From Sporomusaceae bacterium UBA7701 (GTDB lineage: Bacteria; Bacillota; Negativicutes; Sporomusales; UBA7701): 64,000 nt of DNA. The stretch is taken from positions 203,214 to 267,213 of the forward strand of contig DLGF01000012.1 of NCBI GenBank assembly GCA_002482545.1, given 5' to 3'. The stretch's first letter is position 1; every line of letters begins with the position of its first letter. Shown here one piece after another: positions 53,194 through 61,771 of this stretch. The position numbers and the translations under genes were made by a program. The notes under the pieces are model-generated. The model had not been told where the DNA came from. It did no database searches and saw only the letters and a program-made list of their open reading frames with translations.

Positions 53194-53922
53194 TCATTCC
53201 AGGCATAGCGGCCTGCCAAGGCCGACATTGACCTTGCCGCGATGCGGCTGGGGGATTCCCAGCTCGTCGAGACAGGCCAGCGTGGGATTTTTCCCCTTTT
53301 CATCCATCCGTAAGATCAAGCCGAGCGAAAATACCGTGTCGATCTCCTTTTCCACCTGCTGCAACGCTTTAAGAACCCCGGCCAATTGGTCTTCGCGGCA
53401 GGTTCCTTCCACAATGACCGACAGCAGGTGATAGTGAAGACATTCCTCCGCCAGTTTTCCCGTCGTCCGGTCCGGCATCAGCGCGGCCAGCGGCGTATGC
53501 TCCGCCGGAGCCAGCCTGACGCCCGCCGCGGCGCACGCCATTGCGACCTTTTCGGCGTCGCGGAGATAAACGCCGTAGCCGGGCCGCCCCATATCGATGC
53601 AGATTCCTACCTGTCCCCTTTTGACCCGTCCGGAAACATCGTTGGTTTTTACTTCCTCCGTGCCTCGGCCCGTCACGCCGGTAACCCCGTGATTCTCCAC
53701 GGGATCGCTCATCACATGCTGGAACTGCTTGTAAAAACCGTCCAAAGCCACCGGCTCGATCGCATTCCGCGGGCAAACCTTCTGCCGCAGACACACGTAA
53801 CACTCCGTACATCGGTCCTGATCGATTGCGCACTTGTTCCCCTGGGCATAAATCGCGTCGACCGTGCAGTAAATCTGGCAGATCTTACAGCCGACGCACT
53901 TCTCCGGATTGATGGCCGCCAT
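53194..53922 (-). CDS. Module ferredoxin-fusion protein, copy 2
   Basis: A 242-residue paralogue. The ferredoxin part has CVGCKICQIYC and CTECYVCLRQKVC (both clusters intact, with one residue less before the last Cys). The new domain keeps GRGTEEVKTNDVSGRVKRG and DMGRPGYG, and ends KVNVGLGRP. The extra Cys found in the other two copies (RVCRG, RPCMG/RPCLG) are replaced by Lys and Gly, so those are not essential ligands. It is preceded by a 141-base A+T-rich gap with a GntR half-site. Confidence 0.8.
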   Translation of the reverse strand: MAAINPEKCVGCKICQIYCTVDAIYAQGNKCAIDQDRCTECYVCLRQKVCPRNAIEPVALDGFYKQFQHVMSDPVENHGVTGVTGRGTEEVKTNDVSGRVKRGQVGICIDMGRPGYGVYLRDAEKVAMACAAAGVRLAPAEHTPLAALMPDRTTGKLAEECLHYHLLSVIVEGTCREDQLAGVLKALQQVEKEIDTVFSLGLILRMDEKGKNPTLACLDELGIPQPHRGKVNVGLGRPLCLE

Positions 53923-54063
53923 CGGATTCCCCTCCCTTTCCCGGACCGCTTAATATGTGAAAATTCTTTCATATCAGACATCATACAACTTACTTTTAAT
54001 TATAAATCATTGTTTTTTCTTTTACAATGATTGTTTAGAATTTATAAAATATTTTGATTAGTG
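53923..54063. promoter_or_regulatory. Control region between modules 3 and 2
   Basis: An A+T-rich gap. AATCATTGT (54005-54013) and ACAATGATT (54024-54032) form a 9-bp stem that may end module 3. ATATCAGACATCATACAAC (53971-53989) repeats the right half of the operator before module 1. A promoter for module 2 is therefore likely here. Confidence 0.4.
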
Positions 54064-54693
54064 TTAACATCCGGAAGTATATTTGGCCAGCAAATCTTCG
54101 GCCCGGTCCGGATTGAAAATCCCGCAGACGCAAGGCTTGCCGATCATGGCGGCGGCCTGCCGCGGCGTTTTTCTGCCCTGCCTTACCTCGGCGATCGCCT
54201 TTTCCACAAGGTACGGCGAGATCAACCCATGCCCGCACATGGTGGTGAATTCCAGGATTTCCTCCTTCGGCAGCTCTTCCCTTTTACCCCATATATCCAG
54301 GGAAAGATTGACCGAATGCGGCTGAATGCCCATCTCCCGGCACATTTCTTCGATATCCTCCGTCGGTCCCTCCACGGTCACCGACATGCCCAGCTTCAAC
54401 GCATGAATCCGCCGCACCGCCTCCTTGATCTTCGCCTGGCTGGAAAAACTGCAGCGCACCCTTGGCACCTCGTTCAGCGCCGCTTTAATATCGCCGATAT
54501 CATAACCCGCCAAAATGGTGCCCGCGTCATAGGAGCCAATATTGGCCGGTCCCACGTCCCAAACGATATCCAATACCTTCAGCAACTTTTCCCTGGCGCC
54601 CTGATGGTTGATATTCGTTGCCGCGGTCACCAGCAGCACATAGTCGTTCTTCAGCGATTCCGGCGTTCCTCTCCGGTGCAGGGAATGTGTCAT
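54064..54693 (-). CDS. Module partner protein, copy 3
   Basis: A 209-residue paralogue, very close to copy 1: MTHSLHRRGTPESLKNDYV, LLVTAATNINHQG, GMSVTVEGP, PHSVNLSLDIWGKREELP, TMCGHGLIS, KPCVCGIFNPDRAEDLL. The start overlaps the stop of its ferredoxin-fusion gene by four bases, so the pair is made together. It carries no signal peptide or membrane segment. Confidence 0.75.
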   Translation of the reverse strand: MTHSLHRRGTPESLKNDYVLLVTAATNINHQGAREKLLKVLDIVWDVGPANIGSYDAGTILAGYDIGDIKAALNEVPRVRCSFSSQAKIKEAVRRIHALKLGMSVTVEGPTEDIEEMCREMGIQPHSVNLSLDIWGKREELPKEEILEFTTMCGHGLISPYLVEKAIAEVRQGRKTPRQAAAMIGKPCVCGIFNPDRAEDLLAKYTSGC

Positions 54694-55451
54694 CGGACAA
54701 CCCTCCTTTTCTCCCGCTCTTCCTTCTCAATGACGTAAGGGACGCCTAGCCCGAGATTGACCTTGGCATTTACGCGCGGGGCGATCCCGAGCGCTTTCAG
54801 CCGGGCTTTGAGCGGGAGGACGCCGTTCCCATCATAGCAGCCGATGACATCCAGGGAAAACACGGTATGGATTTGCGGCGCGACTTCTTGTAATACCCTC
54901 AGGATCTTTTCCAGATCCGCTTCCTCCGCCGAGAATTCGATGATGGCCGAGGCGACGCGTTCCTTCCTGTAATAAGGATCGAACAGGCCCTTGCCCCGGT
55001 CCGCCATGATCAGGGTCAGCGGATTGCATTCCTCAAACGTTACGCCCAACGGGGCCAGCGCGGTGGTCACCTTCTCGACGTCTTCCATGGAGGTTCCCAG
55101 GCAAGGCCGCCCCATTTCCACCGCGATCCCCACTTCGCCACGGCATACCCTGCCGGTGACATCGTTGGTTTTGACCTCCTCCGTCCCCCTTCCCGGCACC
55201 TTGGTGATACTGTGCGTCGTGGTCGGGTCGCTGAGAACGCGGCGGATGGCCCGGGGCGTCTCGTAGATCCCCGCAGGCTCATAGATCGCTTCCCCCGGGC
55301 AGTTTACCACCTTCAGCCGGATACAGTTGCCGCATTCCAGGCAACGGTCGGGATCGATACCCGCCTTGCCCCGGACAAGGGATATGGCCTTGACCGGGCA
55401 ATAAGCCAGGCAAAGCCCGCACCCTATGCATTTTTTCGGGTCGATTAACAT
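54690..55451 (-). CDS. Module ferredoxin-fusion protein, copy 3
   Basis: A 253-residue paralogue and the first gene of the cluster downstream of the LysR control region. CIGCGLCLAYC and CLECGNCIRLKVVNC hold two clusters; the following domain has GRGTEEVKTNDVTGRVCRG, AVEMGRPCLG and KVNLGLGVP. It is clearly nearest to copy 1. A short basic tail (KEEREKRRVVR) is unique to this copy. No promoter can be named, but the LysR dyad lies 120 bases upstream. Confidence 0.8.
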   Translation of the reverse strand: MLIDPKKCIGCGLCLAYCPVKAISLVRGKAGIDPDRCLECGNCIRLKVVNCPGEAIYEPAGIYETPRAIRRVLSDPTTTHSITKVPGRGTEEVKTNDVTGRVCRGEVGIAVEMGRPCLGTSMEDVEKVTTALAPLGVTFEECNPLTLIMADRGKGLFDPYYRKERVASAIIEFSAEEADLEKILRVLQEVAPQIHTVFSLDVIGCYDGNGVLPLKARLKALGIAPRVNAKVNLGLGVPYVIEKEEREKRRVVR

Positions 55452-55844
55452 TTCTCACCCCTCCTGTTGGCTGTTGCCAATTCTGTTGATTTCGAAGCAT
55501 CAAATAAGCTGCATATCTTACATCAAATTCTACGCCTAAGTTTCAGGCCGAAGGAAATACATATTTTTTATCTGAATTGATAGAATTTTTCTAATTCAAA
55601 AAAATTATCGCGCTCCCAGTTTTGCCGATATCCCCCCGGCAAACCGCGCTTTTCACCGGCTAGGCCGGACATCTCAGGCCGCTTGGAATCTTTACATCCG
55701 CCAAAACCGGAAATATAATAAAGACAACTCCTCTTCACCCTATCACAGAACGAAAGACCGCCGTCCGTCTCATTATCGATATCCATTCCGAAGAACCGCT
55801 TGCGCTATCTTGGGCCAGGCATGTTTTGAGGGGAGCGAAGCATC
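55452..55844. promoter_or_regulatory. Divergent control region with LysR-type dyad
   Basis: A 393-base region between module 3 (-) and the LysR gene (+). TGAATT (55573-55578) and AATTCA (55593-55598) flank an inner TAGAATTTTTCTA palindrome (55581-55593), the kind of A+T-rich dyad with T-N11-A spacing that LysR proteins bind. The rest holds no gene that I can support. Confidence 0.5.
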
Positions 55845-56765
55845 GTGATAGAATCCGACTGGAATATCCTGAAAGTCATCCGGGAAGAAAAAAGCATTCG
55901 CAAGGCGGCGGAAAGGCTGTATATTTCCCAGCCGTCGCTGACCTATCGCCTGAACCAGCTGGAGAAACAGTTTGAGACCCAGCTTTTTGCCCGCACCAGC
56001 AAGGGCGTGGAGATTACGCCGCAAGGCGAAATGCTCTACCAGCACACCAAGCTGATGGTGCAGAAACTCCAGGAAATCAAGGACACCATTAAAAGTGCGA
56101 ACGGCAAAATACAGGGCGTATTGAGGATCGGCGCGTTTCCGCTCGTGTCCAACTACTCCCTGCCTTATCTGCTGAAAGATTTCATGGCGCGCTATCCCGA
56201 CGTCCAGTTCCAAGTGACGACCGGCTTGAGCTACAAGCTCATCCAACTGCTGTTTTCCGAAGAAATCCATTTGGCCATTGTCCGGGGAGATTATCAGGAG
56301 GCGGCGCAGAGCATCCTGCTGAAGGAGGAGCCCATCTGCCTCGTATCCGCCACGCCGATCGACCTGGATCAATTGCCGCAGCTCCCTTACGTGAGCTACA
56401 GCACCAAATCTTCCCTGTCTTCCCTTCTCAAGGACTGGTGGTACGAACGGTTTTCCCAGCCGCCCAAAATCGCCGTTGAATCCGACAATGTCAATACCTG
56501 CGTCAAAATGGTGGAAGCCGGGCTCGGCTATGCGCTGCTGCCTGCGGAATGCCTGGACGATCTGACCATGCACATCCAGCAACTCTATAAACTGGACGGC
56601 CGGCCAGTCACCCGGAAAACCTGGCTGCTTTTCCGCGCCCCGGCTTTGAGCCTGGCGGCGGCTCAAGTGTTTATCGAGTTCCTGAAAACCGCCTTTTCTT
56701 CTCCTGGCCCAGCAGCCTGCCAGCTAAACGAATCACCCCCGGCCACCCGTCCCGTCGATCGCTGA
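55845..56765 (+). CDS. LysR-family regulator
   Basis: A 306-residue regulator with an N-terminal HTH (WNILKVIREEKSIRKAAERLYISQPSLTYRL within residues 6-40, then LEKQFETQLFARTSKGVEIT) and a periplasmic-binding-like effector domain (about 90-290). It is divergent from the module 3 gene and should regulate it in response to a co-inducer acid. GTG start with GAGGGGAG upstream. The Pro/Ala-rich last 20 residues exceed the usual LysR length. A hairpin (56856-56879) terminates it. Confidence 0.9.
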   Translation: MIESDWNILKVIREEKSIRKAAERLYISQPSLTYRLNQLEKQFETQLFARTSKGVEITPQGEMLYQHTKLMVQKLQEIKDTIKSANGKIQGVLRIGAFPLVSNYSLPYLLKDFMARYPDVQFQVTTGLSYKLIQLLFSEEIHLAIVRGDYQEAAQSILLKEEPICLVSATPIDLDQLPQLPYVSYSTKSSLSSLLKDWWYERFSQPPKIAVESDNVNTCVKMVEAGLGYALLPAECLDDLTMHIQQLYKLDGRPVTRKTWLLFRAPALSLAAAQVFIEFLKTAFSSPGPAACQLNESPPATRPVDR

Positions 56766-56855
56766 CCTGAATGTTTACCTTGGCAGGGCGCCTGAATACT
56801 GCCGCCCCTCTCTCACCGGAGCGGGGTGGTTTTGCCCCAGCACGGCACGATTTAA

Positions 56856-56879
56856 AGCCAGGCTTGATTAAGCCTGGCT
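56856..56879 (+). terminator. Terminator of the LysR gene
   Basis: AGCCAGGCTT-GATT-AAGCCTGGCT is a perfect 10-bp stem, followed by a short T-containing tail. Confidence 0.65.
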
Positions 56880-56955
56880 CTTCATGTCTTATAGATACAG
56901 ATTGTTATTTGAAGAATTCGCAGCTATATTCCTCTTTTTCCCAAGGCGGACCGAT

Positions 56956-57249
56956 TTAGTCGCCGCCGCGGACGAGTTCGCCTTTTCCGGTCAGCACTTC
57001 CATCAGGATCATTGCCCCGAGCTTAAACCCGTAGATGAATGCCGCCGTGGCTTCCATCGAAACCGATTGGCACTGCCAGTTCAGCAGCTCTTCCAACTGC
57101 CGGTAATCGTCCTCGGAAAGCTTCTCTTTCCATATTTGCCTGGCGTCGGATATTTTCCGGTTCAGCGGCCGGTATTCCGGATCTTGGGGGAGTATCTGCT
57201 CGAACGGATATATATTGCCACTATAGAGCTCTTCCAAAATCGGTCGCAT
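56956..57249 (-). CDS. DUF6809-like small protein
   Basis: A 97-residue helical, acidic protein: MRPILEELYSGNIYPFEQ at the start and FIYGFKLGAMILMEVL near the end, a pattern I associate with the DUF6809 group of small Firmicute proteins of unknown function, frequent near mobile regions. It is a single gene at the left border of the restriction-modification stretch. Confidence 0.6.
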   Translation of the reverse strand: MRPILEELYSGNIYPFEQILPQDPEYRPLNRKISDARQIWKEKLSEDDYRQLEELLNWQCQSVSMEATAAFIYGFKLGAMILMEVLTGKGELVRGGD

Positions 57250-57691
57250 TTTTGTCTTCCCTTTATTTTTAATTTAAGGTTAAAACCTTGTAAATACAAT
57301 TATAATTCAAAGAAGTATCCGGTATTGAATTTTAGCGAGAATATCACTAAAGCAAATGATAATAAAGTGATAACTTGTCCGTTCCTATCCTAGTACACTC
57401 AGAGGCAGAGCGACCTCTTGAATGTGAATCTGACAGGGGCGTCTAGTCTACGTTTTATTATGCAAAATCAAAGTGGATGCCCTTTAAACACTGAGTTTTT
57501 TGAGCGGCTACAACGCATGGTACGGAAGTGACTTTGCTGTTTTTATCAGTTTTTTGCGCCTTGTATCTCCCGGTAAGACGCAAAACTAGGCGCAATGTTA
57601 ATACTGATAATTACTGCGTAATGGTAGGTTGCCCAGGATACCTCACTTCTCTTTGGCATGAAACAGTAGGTTAGGTAAAGTTTCTTTTTGC
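57250..57691. other. 442-base A+T-rich intergenic region
   Basis: No gene can be supported. It has several weak inverted repeats, such as TTTTGCGCC (57553-57561) against GGCGCAA (57587-57593) and the outer ATCAGT/ACTGAT pair (57545-57550 with 57601-57606). It may be remnant sequence at the edge of the more A+T-rich defence locus. Confidence 0.4.
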
Positions 57692-58380
57692 TTATGATTC
57701 AGCGATAATACCCTGTAAAGTGTTTTTGATTTTTTCTTTTTTCAAGGTCGTCAAAGATTGGGTCAATTTCTCGATCTCGCCGCTGCCTTCCGTAGGAAAT
57801 CCCAAAAGCGGAAGGTTTATTTCCGCCAGCATGCTATCTTTCAGTCTGTCGCGAAGCTGTTGCTCTTCCTTATTACGACGGTATGAGAACTCATCCACTT
57901 CCACAACCAATACGGGTTCTTTATCTAGATTGTTAAACAAGAGAAAGCCCACATGTGTCCACGGATTCTGGGCAAAAGCGTCTTCTTCGGAGCTAAGTGT
58001 GGAAAAATCCTTCACAATCCGGTTCAGCGGAATATGGATAACGCACTTGAATGACTCAAACTCCGCCGTTTTCAACAATTTATTGATTACCGAGTACATA
58101 ATATTTTCCGATGGGTATTATGAAACTTCCGCTCCTATTTTCCACATCTTGCAAAGTCTGTCGGAGTGCTCACTGTAAAAAAGGTCGAACACCCGAAAAT
58201 TTTTGGCTTTCAATAACATTCTTCTCCGGCGAGTTGTACAGGATATAACAGACAAGGTCCCCCCCAGGTTTGTCCCATGGGTCCGGATGAGTTTGTTTCC
58301 TGTTACGACGATAAGTTCCATGACCGCTCGGGACACGGCGACGTTTATTGATGCCGTATTTCCCGCTTCTATTTACTTGA
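57692..58380 (-). pseudogene. Broken C-terminal part of a DUF2726 superfamily 1 helicase
   Basis: Only the last 135 codons (57692-58099) are cleanly open, ending in the nuclease-like DUF2726 domain: PVLVVEVDEFSYRR, RDRLKDSMLAEINLPLLGFPTEGSGE. Just upstream the same frame continues through an in-frame TAA (58120-58118): FDLFYSEHSDRL, IGAEVS, stop, YPSENIMYSVI. Before that, GGDLVCYILYNSPEKNVIESQ is in another frame, and INVAVSRAVMELIVV, the helicase motif VI region, is back in the first. So at least two frameshifts and one nonsense change are present, and the ATPase core is missing up to the hsdR end. Confidence 0.75.
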
Positions 58381-58541
58381 TTCACAGTGGCTCCTTTAGA
58401 GAGTGGATAATTTGCCCTCCGTTTCGAAGGGCAAAAAGAAAATTCCCCACACTTCCAAATGGACAGCGAGAGGAGAAAATCCGTAGTGAAAATCATTGAC
58501 CAATGGAAACTAGCTAGTTCATCTGGATAATACAGTACAGA

Positions 58542-61500
58542 TCAGTCAGCAAATTTCTTGAAGTTCTCTGCCTGCTCCAGAACCTTTTCAAACACTTCCT
58601 CATCCCACTCGGGCGGGTATCCGTTTTTATAGAGCAACACCGTTAAATCCATATTCAATTGGTTCTTAATGTCGGCACGGGTCAACCAGTCGGCGAATTG
58701 TGCTTTGTCATCTACCAGTTTTTTTATTTCCTTGGCAAGCACAAGACATTTCTCGTCGGCATACGGAAATCCATGATCGTCACGTACTTTGACGAGAATG
58801 TCATAGAATGACTTCTCCTCATAGGTGATGCCCAATGCTTCGAAAGAGGTCTTATCCGCTTGAAGGTCAGAGAAAATTTTAATCAGCTCGTTTGACAACC
58901 CATTGATGAAGTCAGCAACAACCACGCTCGTGAAAACCAACTTATCGCGATTGTTGTAATTATCAATGACAGCTTTCAGCCGTTTGTCAAACTCAATCGC
59001 CATGACCTTGTTGACCTTACCGTAGCCAGATATTGCCTTGCGGAGCAGTTTTAATAGAGCATTGAATTTTGAAATTGGCAGGTTAATCTCATCAAGTTGC
59101 TTCATAAACTCGTCACTGAACAAGTCTTCCGGCTTGCCTGCGTTAACGATGTTTTCAATGCCCGTACAAGTGATGGCATCCTGCACCATTTTCTCGACCA
59201 CGCGGTTCATCACTTCGGCATCGGGTGCATCGCCTTTTGTCTGCTTATAGATGATGGAACGAATCGCAAGATAAAACTGCGCCTTTGCCGTTTCAGTTTC
59301 AGTCAATTCTCCGGACGGGAAGCAAATCTCATACGCCGCTTTCAACTTACGCGAGAGGTTCATAAAACGGCTTTCCACTTCTTTGCTGATCTGCACATAC
59401 TCTGCAGCGGCATCCAGGCAAAGCATGCGTTCCAACGGCGCACCCGAATAAAAGCTCGTAGCATCGAAGGCATGGAGCAATTCGTCAATAAGAGCCAGAT
59501 GGTTTCGGAAGACTGCTAACGAAATAGCAATTTCGTCCACAGGACTCTCCAGGGGGCTGCCGTATTTCTTTATGGCTTCGAGCATATCATGCTTGATGCC
59601 GATATAATCGACCACCAAGCCCATATCCTTGCCGTCAAAAACGCGGTTGACGCGAGAAATCGTCTGAATCAGTGTATGCTTCTGCAACGGTTTATCAATG
59701 TACATTACCGCCAAAGAAGGCACGTCAAAGCCCGTGATCCACATATCGACGACGATCGCAATTCTGAAGTTGGAGTTGTTGTTCTTGAACTGTCTATCAA
59801 GCATCTGCCGGTAATCCTTCGTACCGCAAAGATCGTAAAGTTCTTTCTCATCGTTGTCGCCTTGGGTTGCAACGAGTTTAACTCTCTCAAGCGGTATCAG
59901 TTTTTCTAACTGAGGCTTTGAAAGAGCTGCTTCGTTTTCAGATTTGCGAGGTTTGTTCCAGTCAGGGCGAAGTGCAATTATCTCTTTCAACAGACGGAAA
60001 GCGAGCGTCCTGTCTGCGCATACAATCATCGCCTTCTGCACGATCTCGGGCTTCTGGGCAGTCAATGCTTCGTAGTGGGTAATGATGTCCACCGCAAGTC
60101 GTTTCAAGCGGTCGGGATGACCAAGGACACGACGCATTTCGCTCATAGCCTTTTTGCTCTCCTCGACCTGGTCGGGGTTGGAACCCTCCTCCGTGCACTT
60201 GTCGTAGTATTTTTGGATCTCATGTGCCTGTTCATCAGAGAGGATAACTCTTGCCAAGCGTGGTTCATAAGCAATGCGGACAGTGATACCGTCATCGCTC
60301 GATTCTTTCATTGTGTAGCTGTCTACAACCTTGCCGAACACCGCAATAGTTTCGTCAATCGGCGTACCCGTGAAGCCACAGTAGGTTGCGTTCGGGAAGC
60401 TGTCACGCAGATACTTGGCAAACCCAAAACTCGTGAATATACCCTTGTCGGTCTTTTTCAGTTTCGAGCCCACGCCCGTTTGCGTTCGGTGTGCTTCGTC
60501 AGAAATGCAGATAATGTTAGAGCGGTTGGACAGCACCCCTGTCGATTCGCAGAATTTCTGTATGGTTGTCAAGAACACGCCGCCGCTCTCGGCACCGGTT
60601 ACATTGTATGGCGCGCGTTCCTCCGCTACCTCTTGGAGAGCTGATGTCTCAGTACCCAATGCGTCCTGCAAGTCTTTTCTCGTTTCAATGCTCCGCACGT
60701 TGTTGTCGTGCAGATAACGTTTGGAGTAAACAAACAATTCCGATGTTTGTCTGTCTAAATCCTCGCGGTCGGTGATAATAACTATGGTCGGATTTCGAAA
60801 AGCATCCCTGTCGCGCAAGCCAAGCAAGCGGGAGAGGAAAAGCATTGTATAGGTCTTGCCGCAACCAGTCGCACCGAAATATGTACCGCCTTTGCCATCA
60901 CCATCTGGTTTTAAATGCGCCTTAATACTTTCGAACATTCTCCGTGCAGCAAAAAACTGCGGATAGCGGGCGACGATGGCAGTTTCCTTCGTGCTGTCGT
61001 CAGGATAGTAAACAAAGTCTCGGAGGATAGCGACAATACGGTCTTTGGCAAAAGCGCCCTTAATCATAGTGAGCAGCGCTGCAATGCCGTTGCTGACCTT
61101 CTCTTCGTCGTTAATTTTATTCCAGGCGTAGTAGTATTCATATGGAGTAAAGACGCTGCCCATTCGGGTATTGGCACCATCGCTGATGACGGACAGGAAG
61201 CAATATTTCATCAGCTTGGGGATGTCGCGGCAGTAACGAATGGTTATCTGCTCCCAAGCGTCATGTATGGTGGTATTCTCCTTAATTGCTGACTTGAACT
61301 CGAAAACTGCCATGGGGATACCATTGATGAACAGAATCAAATCAGGGCGGCGCAGACGATCGCCTTGCACCGAATACTGGTTGACCACCTTGAAGACGTT
61401 ATTTTCCGGTACATCGAAATCTATGAAATTGATGTGCAAGGCAAGTTTCGTGGGGTCGTCACGCAGCAGGTCAAAGCCCTCGTTCACAAGCAGAAAAGCC

Positions 61501-61757
61501 TCACGATTGCACTGATACAGCGGTGCAGAAGGAATATTCTCAAGGCGTCCAATGACCTTTTCTACTTCGGCTGCCGTAAGGCCAGGATAGTGCACCGAGA
61601 GAAAGGAACGCAGGTCGTCTCGAAGTAATATTTCCTCAAACCCACGATGAATCGTCTCGCCGAGGATGTAATCATATTCCTGCTCGCTGAATAGGCTGAT
61701 AATCGCCGACTCCAGTTCAGCTTCGGTGAATTGACCTCTGACAAAGTTTAATTCCAC
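58542..61757 (-). CDS. hsdR: Type I restriction enzyme, R subunit (HsdR)
   Basis: A 1071-residue motor-endonuclease. The PD-(D/E)xK nuclease is near residues 139-155 (PDLILFINGIPMAVFEFKSA). The SF2 translocase has Walker A GATGCGKT (295-302), DEAH in CISDEAHRTQTG (about 420), FTGTPID, and later motifs IVVDMWITGFDVPSLAVMYIDKP in parts and QTISRVNR. The C-terminal helical region contacts the methyltransferase. Length is normal and no break is seen. It follows the 302-codon gene by 14 bases, so it is read from the hsdM-hsdS transcript. Confidence 0.95.
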   Translation of the reverse strand: MELNFVRGQFTEAELESAIISLFSEQEYDYILGETIHRGFEEILLRDDLRSFLSVHYPGLTAAEVEKVIGRLENIPSAPLYQCNREAFLLVNEGFDLLRDDPTKLALHINFIDFDVPENNVFKVVNQYSVQGDRLRRPDLILFINGIPMAVFEFKSAIKENTTIHDAWEQITIRYCRDIPKLMKYCFLSVISDGANTRMGSVFTPYEYYYAWNKINDEEKVSNGIAALLTMIKGAFAKDRIVAILRDFVYYPDDSTKETAIVARYPQFFAARRMFESIKAHLKPDGDGKGGTYFGATGCGKTYTMLFLSRLLGLRDRDAFRNPTIVIITDREDLDRQTSELFVYSKRYLHDNNVRSIETRKDLQDALGTETSALQEVAEERAPYNVTGAESGGVFLTTIQKFCESTGVLSNRSNIICISDEAHRTQTGVGSKLKKTDKGIFTSFGFAKYLRDSFPNATYCGFTGTPIDETIAVFGKVVDSYTMKESSDDGITVRIAYEPRLARVILSDEQAHEIQKYYDKCTEEGSNPDQVEESKKAMSEMRRVLGHPDRLKRLAVDIITHYEALTAQKPEIVQKAMIVCADRTLAFRLLKEIIALRPDWNKPRKSENEAALSKPQLEKLIPLERVKLVATQGDNDEKELYDLCGTKDYRQMLDRQFKNNNSNFRIAIVVDMWITGFDVPSLAVMYIDKPLQKHTLIQTISRVNRVFDGKDMGLVVDYIGIKHDMLEAIKKYGSPLESPVDEIAISLAVFRNHLALIDELLHAFDATSFYSGAPLERMLCLDAAAEYVQISKEVESRFMNLSRKLKAAYEICFPSGELTETETAKAQFYLAIRSIIYKQTKGDAPDAEVMNRVVEKMVQDAITCTGIENIVNAGKPEDLFSDEFMKQLDEINLPISKFNALLKLLRKAISGYGKVNKVMAIEFDKRLKAVIDNYNNRDKLVFTSVVVADFINGLSNELIKIFSDLQADKTSFEALGITYEEKSFYDILVKVRDDHGFPYADEKCLVLAKEIKKLVDDKAQFADWLTRADIKNQLNMDLTVLLYKNGYPPEWDEEVFEKVLEQAENFKKFAD

Positions 61758-61771
61758 AACGTCCCCTCCAT

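Noticed and set aside
46568..55451. Assembly duplication as the cause of the three module copies
   Set aside because: The copies differ throughout at protein level, with different lengths, tails, junctions and flanking genes, so they are true paralogues.
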